Assembly: GCA_044227325.1 (NCBI GenBank)
Contig: JBGAFI010000005.1
Location: 124,001 to 188,000 of the forward strand
Length of the DNA: 64,000 nucleotides
Origin: PFJX01 sp044227325
GTDB lineage: Bacteria; Pseudomonadota; Gammaproteobacteria; Burkholderiales; Thiobacillaceae
Reading direction: 5' to 3'
A program made the translations under genes and the position numbers. The notes beneath the pieces are model-generated. The model was not told the origin of the DNA. It saw only the letters and a list, made by a program, of their open reading frames with translations, and searched no databases. Shown here in pieces: positions 33,840 through 42,585 of the stretch; the first letter of the stretch is position 1; every line of letters begins with the position of its first letter.

Positions 33840-34855
33840 TGGCCTTTTCGGGCGGCGCGCACGGCCTGGATGCTGGCGGCGATCTGGGCGTCCTTCAGGG
33901 CCACCGGCGCGCGCAGGAGTTCGTCCAGGCTGCCGACGAAGGCCTTGCTGCCGTCATCCAGGCGGGTGAAGTAGAACGAGGTCCAGTCCCGGGCCGCCTT
34001 CAGGTCGGCGCGGAAGGTCGCCTCGTCGCGCTGGAGCAGGGCGAGCCGGGCGGAAAGCAGGCGCAGCTTCAGGTTCTGGCGCAGGAAATAGGTCTGGGTC
34101 GGGCTCAGCAGGGGCAGCTCCGGGTGGTCCAGGCGGCGGATGCGCACCAGACTCTTGAATTCCTCCCAGGCCTCCTTGGAAAACCGGGTCAGGGAGTCGT
34201 TGGCGCCGGAACGCGCGGGCGCGGCGGCGCTGCGCGGCGGTTCGGTATCCGATTCGGGCTTGAGGTGGTCCACACCCTGGATCAGCGCCTCCAGACGGGC
34301 GTTGAGGCCCTCGATGTCGGCGGCCGGCAGCAGTTTCAAGCGTTCCATGTCCTTGGCGATGGCGGCATGCAGGTTCGCGAACTGGGGCTTGTTGAGGTGC
34401 TCGAGGCGGGTCTGGGCGGCATCCAGGCCGATGATGGCCGCGCGCACGTTGCCCGCGAGCTGCAATTGCTGCTGGGCCAGCAGCAGGGTCTGCTCCATGT
34501 CGGCGATGACCCGCTCGTCCTGGCTGCGCGCCAGATCCTGGTACATCGCGGTCAGCGCCAGTTGCTGGTCCTGGGTGTCCTGGGCGCGGGTTTCCAGGGC
34601 GATCAGACGGTTCTGCAAGTCGGCTAGCGCGTCGTTCGCGGCCTTCGCGGCGATGCGCGCCTCCCGGCTGGCGGCGTCGAACTCGCCGATGCGGCGCGCC
34701 AGTTGGACTTCCAGCTGGCCCATGCGGTCGTAGCTGTTCCAGGCGAACCCCAGGCCCGCCGCGACGGCGAGCAGGGAGAGCAGCAAGGCGGCCACGGCGA
34801 CGGCCGGAGAGGACCAGAAGCCGCGCTTGGGGGTGTCGGGAACGATTTCAGACAT
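33836..34855 (-). CDS. hemX: HemX family protein
   Basis: 339 aa from ATG 34855. A short cytoplasmic N-terminus, one membrane helix (VAVAALLLSLLAVAAGLGFA), then a long coiled coil (MGQLEVQLARRIGEFDAASR onward) and a C-terminal helical domain (LKLRLLSARLALLQRDEATF). It is annotated in many genomes as uroporphyrin-III C-methyltransferase but lacks a methyltransferase fold. It is a membrane-bound component of the heme operon, overlapping hemD and hemY. Confidence 0.87.
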   Translation of the reverse strand: MSEIVPDTPKRGFWSSPAVAVAALLLSLLAVAAGLGFAWNSYDRMGQLEVQLARRIGEFDAASREARIAAKAANDALADLQNRLIALETRAQDTQDQQLALTAMYQDLARSQDERVIADMEQTLLLAQQQLQLAGNVRAAIIGLDAAQTRLEHLNKPQFANLHAAIAKDMERLKLLPAADIEGLNARLEALIQGVDHLKPESDTEPPRSAAAPARSGANDSLTRFSKEAWEEFKSLVRIRRLDHPELPLLSPTQTYFLRQNLKLRLLSARLALLQRDEATFRADLKAARDWTSFYFTRLDDGSKAFVGSLDELLRAPVALKDAQIAASIQAVRAARKGQ

Positions 34856-35615
34856 GGGTGAAGTATTCCACAAGCCCGGCGATCAAGCCGCTTTCTCCCG
34901 CCTCGGTAACGTGAACCGCCCGGAAACCCAGTGCGCGGGCGCGCTCCGCGATGCGGGGATGGGGGGCGAACAGGGGGATGGCGCGCAGCCCGCCCGGTTC
35001 GGCGCCCGCCAGCATCGCCACGAGATTGTCCAGGGTTTCGCCGCTGAACACGGTGATCGCGCCGATCCGGCCCGCAGCCAGCTCGGCCAGGAGCGGCGCC
35101 GGCGCGGCCTCGGGGCGGCCGCGCCGGTAGCATTCGGCGTAGTCGACCCGGGCGCCGCGTTCGCGCAAGGTATCCGCGAGTTGTTCCCGGCCGCCTTCGC
35201 CGCGGAAGACGAGGATGCGCTTGTCCGCCAGGTCGGCCAGTTGGGGCAATGCCAGCAGGTGCTCGCTGTCGGCGCCGGAAGCGGGGGTCAGTACCCGGGT
35301 GATGCCGCGTTCGCGCAGGGCCTGGGCCGTTCCCTGCCCCACCGCGGCGACCTCGACGCCGGCGGGCCAGGCGCCGGCTGCGGCGAGCCCCAGTTCGGCC
35401 GCGGTGGGGCTGATGAAGATGGCCAGATGGTAGCCGGCCAGGTTGTCCAGCACGGCGCGCAGGGCATCGGGCCGGGCGGGCGGCAGGATTTCCAGCGCGG
35501 GGAACAGGATCGGCGCGGCGCCCAGCGTTTCCAGCCGGGCCGCGAGGCCGGCGGCCTGGGCGGCCGGTCGGGTGACCAGCACCCCCACGTCCGCGAGGGG
35601 CCGGATGGGTTTCAT
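34848..35615 (-). CDS. hemD: Uroporphyrinogen-III synthase
   Basis: 255 aa. Converts hydroxymethylbilane to uroporphyrinogen III. Two-lobed fold with weakly conserved motifs: VLVTRPAAQAAGLAARLETL at the N-terminus, LAIFISPTAAELGLAAAG, YRRGRPE, and AITVFSGETLDNLVAML. ATG overlaps the hemC stop (ATGA). hemC-hemD-hemX is the usual order. Confidence 0.93.
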   Translation of the reverse strand: MKPIRPLADVGVLVTRPAAQAAGLAARLETLGAAPILFPALEILPPARPDALRAVLDNLAGYHLAIFISPTAAELGLAAAGAWPAGVEVAAVGQGTAQALRERGITRVLTPASGADSEHLLALPQLADLADKRILVFRGEGGREQLADTLRERGARVDYAECYRRGRPEAAPAPLLAELAAGRIGAITVFSGETLDNLVAMLAGAEPGGLRAIPLFAPHPRIAERARALGFRAVHVTEAGESGLIAGLVEYFTHV

Positions 35616-36544
35616 TGATTGCGGTGGATGAGTTCCGCCAGCAGCCGGTCGGCGCCTTGCAGGGTCAGATCCTCGGCGGCGGCCAGGCCCACGTGTTCGG
35701 GCGCGTCCATGGGCCCTTCCGCCGTGGCCCGGAAGAAGCGGATGCCTTCCAGGTCGGCGACGAAGGCGCGCAGATAGAGGCGGCCGTCGCGCGCCACCGC
35801 GTAGCCGCCGATGGGCGCCTGGCAGCCGCCCTGCAACTGGCGGCTCATGGCCCGCTCGGCGCGCACGCAGGCGGCGGTGATCGGATCGTTCAGCGGCGCC
35901 AGCAGGGCGGCCAGCTCGGGCCGGCCGGTGCGGATTTCGATGCCCAGGGCGCCCTGACCCACGGCGGGCAGGCTTTCCTCGGGCTCGAGGATCGCGGTGA
36001 TGCGCTGGTCGAAGCCCAGCCGCTTGAGGCCGGCGGCGGCCAGAAGAATGGCGTCGTAGTGGCCCTCGTCCAGCTTGCGCAGACGGGTGTTCACATTGCC
36101 GCGCAGGGTGTCCACGTTGAGATGGGGCAGGCGCGCGCGCAACTGGGCCTGGCGGCGCAGGCTGGAGGTGCCGACCCGGGCGCCGGAAGGCAGGGCCTCC
36201 AGGCTGGGATATTTGTTGGAGATGAAGGCATCGCGGGGGTCTTCCCGCTGGGAGATGGCCGTCAGTTCGAAGCCCGCCGGCAGGTCCATGGGCACGTCCT
36301 TGATGGAGTGCACCGCCAGATCGGCGCGGCCTTCCTCCATCGCGATTTCCAGTTCCTTGACGAACAGGCCCTTGCCGCCGATGCGGGACAGGGGAGAATC
36401 CAGAATCTGGTCGCCCTGGGTGGTCATGCCCAGAAGTTCCACTTCCAGGCCGGGATGCAGGGCGATCAGGCGCGCCTTGACGTGCTCGGCCTGCCAGAGC
36501 GCGAGTTGGCTTTCCCGGGTGGCGATGACTATTTTGTTAAGCAT
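35612..36544 (-). CDS. hemC: Porphobilinogen deaminase (hydroxymethylbilane synthase)
   Basis: 310 aa. Polymerises four porphobilinogens. Conserved start IATRESQLALWQAEHVKARL, catalytic region VHSIKDVPMDLP, GTSSLRRQAQLRARLPHLNV, and the dipyrromethane-cofactor Cys in QLQGGCQAPIGGYAV. First gene of the heme operon, divergent from a thioredoxin-like gene with a 66-nt promoter gap. Confidence 0.96.
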   Translation of the reverse strand: MLNKIVIATRESQLALWQAEHVKARLIALHPGLEVELLGMTTQGDQILDSPLSRIGGKGLFVKELEIAMEEGRADLAVHSIKDVPMDLPAGFELTAISQREDPRDAFISNKYPSLEALPSGARVGTSSLRRQAQLRARLPHLNVDTLRGNVNTRLRKLDEGHYDAILLAAAGLKRLGFDQRITAILEPEESLPAVGQGALGIEIRTGRPELAALLAPLNDPITAACVRAERAMSRQLQGGCQAPIGGYAVARDGRLYLRAFVADLEGIRFFRATAEGPMDAPEHVGLAAAEDLTLQGADRLLAELIHRNQ

Positions 36545-36610
36545 GTTTGGACTATTTCTATTGGTCGCGACCTGTTACTACAATGGCCGACGGATGCGAG
36601 GAAAACGACG

Positions 36611-37108
36611 ATGAAACAAGCGGTTGCGTGGTTGCTGGCGATTGTAGCATGGGGCTCCTGCCCGGCCTGGGCGGAGGAAGGCGTGCCCTACGCGCGGGAT
36701 TTGCAGAAGGACGCGCAGGCCGCGAAGGAGAAGAACGGCGTCGTGCTCGTGGTGTTCTCCAGCGCCTTTTGCTCCTATTGCGAGACGGTGCTCAATGAAT
36801 TCCTCATTCCCATGAGCCGCAACGCGGACTACCAATCCAAGCTGGTCATGCGCAAGGTGGATACCACCAGCACCATGGAAATCAAGGACTTCCAGGGCAA
36901 CAAGATTTCCCTGAGAAAGTTCGCGGGGCAAAGCGGCGTGCGCATGGTGCCGACCGTGGTGGTGTTCGACAGCGAGGGCCGCCAATTGTCCAAGCCCGTG
37001 GTCGGCCTGACCACGGTGGATTACTACGGCTACTACCTGGATCAGGCCATCGACCAGGGTCTGAGCAAGGTGCGCCATTCCTCCCTGGGTTCGCTGCTCA
37101 CTCCCTGA
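36611..37108 (+). CDS. Periplasmic thioredoxin-like protein (SoxW type)
   Basis: 165 aa. ATG 36611 follows GAGGAAAA. A signal peptide (AVAWLLAIVAWGSCPAWA) precedes a thioredoxin fold with the CSYC active site (FSSAFCSYCETVLNEF) and the cis-Pro region RMVPTVVVFD. Probably reduces or isomerises disulfides in the periplasm. Its 3' end overlaps the convergent response-regulator gene by 11 nt. Confidence 0.82.
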   Translation: MKQAVAWLLAIVAWGSCPAWAEEGVPYARDLQKDAQAAKEKNGVVLVVFSSAFCSYCETVLNEFLIPMSRNADYQSKLVMRKVDTTSTMEIKDFQGNKISLRKFAGQSGVRMVPTVVVFDSEGRQLSKPVVGLTTVDYYGYYLDQAIDQGLSKVRHSSLGSLLTP

Positions 37109-37847
37109 TCTCCCCGGCGACGAATTCCCGCGCCACGTGCGCCTGGCGCCGGGATACCGGCAGGCGTTCCGGCCAGTCCCGCAACAGCGCCAGCCAGCGT
37201 CCGTCACCCTCGTCGGACTGGCGCTGGAAACCCACCAGATGCCGGCGCGCCACCAGACAGTTGCGGTGGATGCGCAGGAATTCCTCCTTGAATTCCTCTT
37301 CCAGTTTCATCAGCGACTCGTCCAGCAGATATTCCCGCTCCCGGGTGCGCGCCGTGACGTAGCGCAGTTCCGCGCGCAGATACAGCACATCCGCGACCGG
37401 CACGCGCCAGAGCCGGCCCGGCTCCAGCACCGAGAAGCAGTCGCGGCGCGGCGCCGGGGCGTCCTCCCGAGCGGGCGGGCGCACCCGGGCCAGGGACTCC
37501 CGCAGGCGCTCCAGGCGCACGGGTTTCAGCAGGTAGTCCACCGCGCGCAGTTCGAAGGCGCGCAGGGCGTGTTCGTCGTAGGCGGTGACGAAGACGACGG
37601 CGGGCGGGTCGGGCAGGGCGGCGATGTGCCGGGCCGCCTCCAGGCCGGTCATGCCGGGCATCTGGATGTCCAGCAGGATGACATCGGCGGGGGTGTCCGC
37701 CGCCCGGGCCAGGGCGGCCTCGCCGTTGGACGCCTCCGCCACCACCTCCGTGGCGATCTCGCCGGCCAGATCGGCCAACAGGCTGGCGAGACGCGCCCGG
37801 GCCAGGGCCTCGTCGTCGGCGACGATGATCCTAAGCGGCGCGGCCAC
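37098..37847 (-). CDS. LytTR-family response regulator (AlgR-like)
   Basis: 249 aa. Receiver domain (IIVADDEALARARLASLL; phosphoacceptor Asp in VILLDIQMPGMTGLEAA; FVTAYDEHALRAFELRAVDY) and a C-terminal LytTR DNA-binding domain (VADVLYLRAELRYVTARTRE; EFLRIHRNCLVARRHLVGF). It pairs with the histidine kinase upstream, overlapping it by 17 nt. In pseudomonads the homologous pair AlgZ/AlgR, also near argH and hemC, controls pili and alginate. Confidence 0.9.
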   Translation of the reverse strand: MAAPLRIIVADDEALARARLASLLADLAGEIATEVVAEASNGEAALARAADTPADVILLDIQMPGMTGLEAARHIAALPDPPAVVFVTAYDEHALRAFELRAVDYLLKPVRLERLRESLARVRPPAREDAPAPRRDCFSVLEPGRLWRVPVADVLYLRAELRYVTARTREREYLLDESLMKLEEEFKEEFLRIHRNCLVARRHLVGFQRQSDEGDGRWLALLRDWPERLPVSRRQAHVAREFVAGEIRE

Positions 37848-38862
37848 GGGGCGCCTCCTTCAAGGGCATGACCATCTGCACCACGAACTCGCCGCCGATC
37901 TGATGCGCCGACAGGCGCGCCTCGGCGTCGAAATGCAGGGCCAGGCGTTCGCGGATGTTGGAGATCGCCATGCGATTGCCGCGCCGGCCCGCGCCCGGCG
38001 CGGCGGGCTGGCCGGGCTGGTAGGGATTGCGCACCACCACGTTGAGCTGGCCGTCGCGGGCGAAGATGTCCACGCCGATGCGGCCGCCGCTGGTGTTCGG
38101 TTCGATGCCGTGGCACACCGCGTTCTCCAGCAGGGGTTGCAGCACCAGGGCCGGCATGAGGGCCTGGCCGGGGGCGTTGTCCGCGCGCCAGTCGACGATC
38201 AGACGCTCGCCCAGGCGCAGTCCTTCCAGGTCCAGATAGGCGCGGGCCAGTTCCATTTCCTTGCCCAGGGTGGAAAGCTGGCGGTTGTCCGCCATCAGCA
38301 TGCGGTACAGCTCGGCCAGATTTTCCAGGGCGTTCTCCGCCCGGCCCGGGTCGGAACGCATCAGGGACAGCACGCTGTTCAGGCTGTTGAACAGAAAGTG
38401 CGGCCGGATGCGCGCCTGCAGAGCCTGGAGCCGTGCTTCCGCGAGCGCCGGGGAGAGGCGCCGGGCACGCCAGTCGAGCAGGATCAGGATGCCGGCCGCC
38501 ACCGCCGCGGTCAGCAGCAGGGCGCGCGGCAGACCGCCCGCGGCCATGTCGGGAAAGCTTTTCAGGAAGAGTCCATGCCAGAGCGCGGTGGAGAGCAGGG
38601 CGATGCCCAGGCAGGCGGCCCAGGCCGGGCGCGTTGGCATGGCCGCCAGCCGGGGCGCGGCGAGGAACAGGAGCAGCAGGCTACCCAGCAGGGGCGGTTC
38701 CAGATAGGCGGCATAGCCGAGGAACACGCCGACCACTTCGCCCAGCCGGCCCGCATCCACCAGCGCGGCGGCCAGGCCCAGCGCCTGGACGGCCAGGGCC
38801 ACCCGCAACTGGATGCCCAGGTTTCGGAAATCCGGGAGGGAGGTCGCGGTCTCCTTTGTCAT
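37831..38862 (-). CDS. LytS/AlgZ-like membrane histidine kinase
   Basis: 343 aa from ATG 38862. Four or more membrane helices in the first 145 residues, then the His_kinase motif LQALQARIRPHFLFNSLNSV with the phosphoacceptor His, and the ATPase N-box (LQPLLENAVCHGIEP). The C-terminal HATPase G-box is in GRRGNRMAISNIRERLAL. Cognate kinase of the LytTR regulator. Divergent from argH with about 44 nt between starts. Confidence 0.9.
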   Translation of the reverse strand: MTKETATSLPDFRNLGIQLRVALAVQALGLAAALVDAGRLGEVVGVFLGYAAYLEPPLLGSLLLLFLAAPRLAAMPTRPAWAACLGIALLSTALWHGLFLKSFPDMAAGGLPRALLLTAAVAAGILILLDWRARRLSPALAEARLQALQARIRPHFLFNSLNSVLSLMRSDPGRAENALENLAELYRMLMADNRQLSTLGKEMELARAYLDLEGLRLGERLIVDWRADNAPGQALMPALVLQPLLENAVCHGIEPNTSGGRIGVDIFARDGQLNVVVRNPYQPGQPAAPGAGRRGNRMAISNIRERLALHFDAEARLSAHQIGGEFVVQMVMPLKEAPRGRAA

Positions 38863-38906
38863 AATGGCTACCTTACCGAAACTCCCGGCCCGCAAGCCAG
38901 CATCCC

Positions 38907-40272
38907 ATGAGTCAAGCCGACACTCCCGCTCCCGCCGCCTGGTCCGGCCGCTTTTCCGAGCCGGTTTCCGAACGGGTGAAGCGCTACACCGCGTCCATCC
39001 CCTTCGACTGGCGCCTGGCCCCCTTCGACATCCAGGGCTCCCTGGCCCACGCCGCCATGCTGCACAAGGTGGGCATTCTCACGGAACAGGATCTGGCCGA
39101 CATCCGCCGGGGCCTCGCGGAAATCCTCGCCGACTTCGAAGCCGGCCGCTTCGTCTGGAACCTGGACGACGAGGATATCCACTTCAACATCGAGCGGGCA
39201 CTGACCCGGAAAGTGGGGGATGCCGGCAAGCGCCTGCACACCGGCCGTTCCCGCAACGATCAGGTCGCCACCGACGTGCGCCTGTGGCTGCGCGACGCCA
39301 TCGACCGCCTGCAGGAACTGATCCGCGCCGCCCGCTTCGCCCTGCTGAACCAGGCGGAAGCCCACGCGGACACCGTCATGCCCGGCTTCACCCACCTGCA
39401 GGCGGCCCAGCCGGTCACCTTCGGCCACCATCTCATGGCCTGGCAGGAAATGTTGACCCGGGACGCGGAACGCCTGGCCGACTGCCGCAAGCGGGTCAAC
39501 CGCCTGCCCCTGGGCGCGGCGGCGCTGGCCGGCACCAGCTATCCCATCGAACGGGAATTCGTCGCGGAGCAACTGGGCTTCGACGGCGTCTGCGAAAACT
39601 CCCTCGATGCCGTGTCGGATCGGGATTTCGCCATCGAATTCCTGGCCGCCGGCGCCTTGATCATGACCCATCTGTCGCGCATGTCCGAAGAGTTGGTGAT
39701 CTGGATGACGCCCCGTTTCGGCTTCATCGACCTGCCGGATCGCTTCTGCACCGGCTCCAGCATCATGCCCCAGAAGAAGAATCCGGACGTGCCCGAACTG
39801 ATGCGCGGCAAGACCGGCCGCATGAACGGACACCTGATCGCCCTGCTCACCCTGATGAAGGGCCAGCCCCTGGCCTACAACAAGGACAACCAGGAGGACA
39901 AGGAACCCCTGTTCGACGCGGTGGACACCCTGGTGGACTCCCTCGCCATCTTCGCCGAAATGGTGCCCGGCATCGTCGTGCGCGCCGAGCGCATGCGCCA
40001 GGCCGCCGTGGAAGGCTTCGCCACCGCCACCGATCTCGCCGACTACCTGGTCAAGAAGGGCCTGCCCTTCCGCGAGGCCCACGAAGCCGTGGCGCGCGCC
40101 GTGCGGGCGGCGGAACAGAAGGGCTGCGATCTGGCGGATCTGTCGCTGGAGGAGCTACAGGCGTTCTCCGGATTGGTGGGAGAGGACGTGTATGACGTGC
40201 TGACGCTGGAAGGGGACGGCGCCGGCGCAGGTGAGAGCGGCGGTGGCGCGGGTGCGGGCCCGGTTGGGGTAG
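38907..40272 (+). CDS. argH: Argininosuccinate lyase with a frameshifted 3' end
   Basis: Last step of arginine synthesis. The catalytic regions are intact: HTGRSRNDQVATDVRLWLRD, TVMPGFTHLQAAQPVTFGHH and the flexible loop GSSIMPQKKNPDVPELMRGK. The continuous frame from ATG 38907 leaves the family sequence after DVYDVLTLEG and runs to 40385 through repeat DNA as an unrelated tail. The expected ending, TAPAQVRAAVARVRARLG, follows in another frame to TAG 40270-40272, so about 10 residues (normally GSVAxRNxIGG-like) are missing near 40211-40216. An indel of 3n+2 nt, real or from assembly, explains this. Confidence 0.85.
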
Positions 40273-40280
40273 TGGTGTTG

Positions 40281-40475
40281 TGTTCCCTCTCCCGCAGGCG
40301 GGAGAGGGTCAGGGAGAGGGAGGCTTGTGGTCTTGCCATCCCGATGCGGTGTGCAAAGCGTGGAGGCCGGGCAACCCCCGGCTAAAGGCACAAGCCTTAC
40401 GCGGTGGAGGCAACGAAAACCAGAATCCTCCCCCCTCCCCAGCCCTCCCCCGCGAGCGGAGGAGGGAGAAAAGCG
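40281..40475. repeat. Palindromic intergenic repeats (type A/B) between argH and folD
   Basis: CCCTCTCCCGCAGGCGGGAGAGGG at 40284-40308 forms a hairpin followed by AGGGAGAGGGAGG. A second element of the CCCTCCCCCGCGAGCGGAGGAGGG kind lies at about 40443-40470. The intervening 100 nt carry no gene. These resemble widespread proteobacterial REP-type elements. Confidence 0.65.
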
Positions 40476-40493
40476 TCCCCTGCGATAACCCGC

Positions 40494-41348
40494 TTAAGGC
40501 GCGTGCCGCAGCGCCGCCTCCAGCGTGTTCTGCAACAACGTCGCCACCGTCATCGGCCCGACGCCGCCCGGTACCGGGGTGATCCACGCGGCCCGCTCGG
40601 CGGCAGTGGCGAATTCCACGTCGCCCACCAGCTTGCCGCTGTCCAGCCGGTTGATGCCGATGTCCACGACGATGGCGCCCTCCTTGATCCAGGCGCCCTT
40701 CACCATCTCCGGCTTGCCGACCGCGGCGACCACCAGGTCCGCGCGGGCCACGTGGCCGGGCAGGTCTTGCGTGGCGGAGTGGCAGACGGTGACGGTGCAG
40801 CCGGCCAGCAGGAGTTCCAGGGCCATGGGGCGGCCCACGTGGTTGGAGGCGCCCACCACCACCGCGTGCTTGCCGCGCAGCGGTTCGCCGCTGGCTTCCA
40901 GCAGCTTCATGACGCCGTAGGGAGTGCAGGAGCGCAGCACCGGCAGGCGCACCGCGAGGCGGCCGATGTTGTAGGGATGGAAGCCGTCCACGTCCTTGTC
41001 CGGGCGGATCGCCTCTATGACGGTTTCCTCGTCGATGTGATGGGGGAGCGGCGCCTGCACCAGAATGCCGTCGACAGTGGGGTCGTTGTTCAATTTGTCG
41101 ATGAGGGCGAGCAGTTCCGCTTGCGTGGTGCTTTCCGGCAGATCGTGGGAGACGGACAGCACGCCGACGGTGTCGCAGGCCCGGCGCTTGTTGCGCACGT
41201 AGATGGAGGAGGCCGGATCGCCGCCCAGCAGGATGACCGCGAGGCCGGGGATGCGCAGGCCGGCGGCGGCGCGTTCGGAAACCTGGCGTTTGATGTCCTG
41301 GAGCAGAGCGTCGGCGATGGATTTTCCGTCGAGAATGCGGGCTGTCAT
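40494..41348 (-). CDS. folD: Bifunctional methylene-THF dehydrogenase / methenyl-THF cyclohydrolase
   Basis: 284 aa from ATG 41348. Signatures: SIYVRNKRRACDTVGV with the catalytic Lys, GILVQAPLPHHIDEETVI, KDVDGFHPYNIGRL, VVVGASNHVGRPMALELLLA and TPVPGGVGPMTVATLL. Interconverts methylene-, methenyl- and formyl-tetrahydrofolate. It links the H4MPT oxidation route encoded further right to folate-dependent biosynthesis, though it is separately transcribed. Confidence 0.96.
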   Translation of the reverse strand: MTARILDGKSIADALLQDIKRQVSERAAAGLRIPGLAVILLGGDPASSIYVRNKRRACDTVGVLSVSHDLPESTTQAELLALIDKLNNDPTVDGILVQAPLPHHIDEETVIEAIRPDKDVDGFHPYNIGRLAVRLPVLRSCTPYGVMKLLEASGEPLRGKHAVVVGASNHVGRPMALELLLAGCTVTVCHSATQDLPGHVARADLVVAAVGKPEMVKGAWIKEGAIVVDIGINRLDSGKLVGDVEFATAAERAAWITPVPGGVGPMTVATLLQNTLEAALRHAP

Positions 41349-41459
41349 GGCGCGATGGGAGGCTGAAATGGACCGGGTGGGGAAGCCCCGTATTCTAGCC
41401 AAGGCCATGGTCCCGGCGTTGCTTTTTCCCGGTGTGGTGGTTACATTTCCCGGCCCCGT

Positions 41460-41536
<77 letters not shown>

Positions 41537-41582
41537 CGATCAAATCCCGGCATCCAACGGCCCGAACCACCGGGACATCAAT

Positions 41583-41659
41583 CTGCCCGTAGCTCAATTG
41601 GATAGAGCACCAGCCTTCTAAGCTGGGGGTTACAGGTTCGATCCCTGTCGGGCAGGCCA
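41583..41659 (+). tRNA. tRNA-Arg (anticodon UCU)
   Basis: 77 nt including CCA. Acceptor CTGCCCG pairs with CGGGCAG. Anticodon stem CCAGC/GCTGG with loop CTTCTAA giving TCT. T loop TTCGATC. It lies 46 nt downstream of tRNA-Pro and is probably cotranscribed with it. Confidence 0.96.
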
Positions 41660-41668
41660 GTTTTCCCC

Positions 41669-42229
41669 TTAGTCGGGCAGCAGCGACAGCACGTATTGGG
41701 TCATTTCCTTGGTGGAGGAGCCATACATGAACACCCGCGCCAGCTTGCCCTGAGGGTCCACCACATAGGTGTTCACCGTGTGGTCCACGGTATAGCTGGA
41801 GCCGGTGGGCACGTAGCGGAAGGTGGCGCCGTACTGGGCGGCCACCTTCCGCAATTGGGCCTCCTCGCCGGTCAGCGCCAGGATGCCGCCGCCGAAATGG
41901 GCGATGTAGGGCTCCAGCACCTCCCGCGTGTCGCGGCCCGGGTCCACGCTGACGAACACGGGCTGCACCCGGTTCCGCTTGTTCGCCGGCAGCCGGCCGA
42001 GCAGGGTCTGGTACTGGAGCAGTTCGGTGGGGCACATTTCGGGACAGTAGGTGAACCCGAAGTAGAGCAGCACCACCTTGCCCTTCTGCGAGGACAGGGA
42101 GAACGGCTTGCCCGCCGGCGTGCGCAGGGTGAAATCGCCGCCCAGGGGCGTTTCCGCGCCGGGGGCGCTGGCGAGGGCGAGGAACGGATGGCACAGCAGG
42201 GCGAGCAGCCAGAGGCGGAGCATTTTCAT
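41669..42229 (-). CDS. SCO1/SenC/PrrC family copper chaperone-like protein
   Basis: 186 aa from ATG 42229. A signal or anchor segment (LRLWLLALLCHPFLALASA) precedes a thioredoxin-fold domain with the copper ligands CPEMC (GFTYCPEMCPTELLQ) and the distal His in YTVDHTVNTYVVD. Delivers copper to, or reduces the Cu-A site of, cytochrome oxidase. Convergent with the tRNA-Arg gene (9 nt gap). Its upstream region (356 nt) is shared with the sigma-54 activator gene. Confidence 0.92.
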   Translation of the reverse strand: MKMLRLWLLALLCHPFLALASAPGAETPLGGDFTLRTPAGKPFSLSSQKGKVVLLYFGFTYCPEMCPTELLQYQTLLGRLPANKRNRVQPVFVSVDPGRDTREVLEPYIAHFGGGILALTGEEAQLRKVAAQYGATFRYVPTGSSYTVDHTVNTYVVDPQGKLARVFMYGSSTKEMTQYVLSLLPD

Positions 42230-42355
42230 CGCGGAACCTGGATCGGGAAGTCTTTCGTCTCTAGCAGGAAGCATGCCGCGCCCGCTCGGACGCGCCATGC
42301 GGGCGCGTCCCACACCGGGTGTGCGGCGCGGTGGCGGGCGTGGGTGTCCCGGATA

Positions 42356-42374
42356 TGTGACAGTTTGTCTCACG
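42356..42374. promoter_or_regulatory. Candidate activator site upstream of the sigma-54 regulator gene
   Basis: TGTGACAGTTTGTCTCACG closely matches the perfect dyad at 61506-61522 (TGTGACACACTGTCACG) except for the spacer and one extra T. It lies about 200 nt upstream of a sigma-54-like promoter and of the regulator's start codon, suggesting autoregulation. Otherwise the 42230-42585 intergenic stretch shows no gene. Confidence 0.5.
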
Positions 42375-42552
42375 ACCGGCGCCGGGTTCTGTATATTGAC
42401 GTGTGACCAGCGCGCGTGGGATAGGCCGCCGCGATTTCTTCCCGGCCTTCCCCGCCGCGCCGTGGTTTTTCCTTGGGATTCCGTGAGTTGGCTTGTGCCG
42501 CGGATTCCCTTTCCGCCGCGGGTCGCCCGAACAAATTCCCGTCGAACCGGTC

Positions 42553-42569
42553 TGGCTTGGATATTGCTA
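42553..42569 (+). promoter_or_regulatory. Candidate sigma-54 promoter of the activator gene
   Basis: TGGCTTGGATATTGCTA has GG and GC dinucleotides exactly 10 nt apart, as in the consensus TGGCAC-N5-TTGCW. Predicted transcription start is about 42579, only about 7 nt before ATG 42586, which is unusually short and weakens the call. Confidence 0.4.
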
Positions 42570-42585
42570 TTTCGAGGATGGAGCG

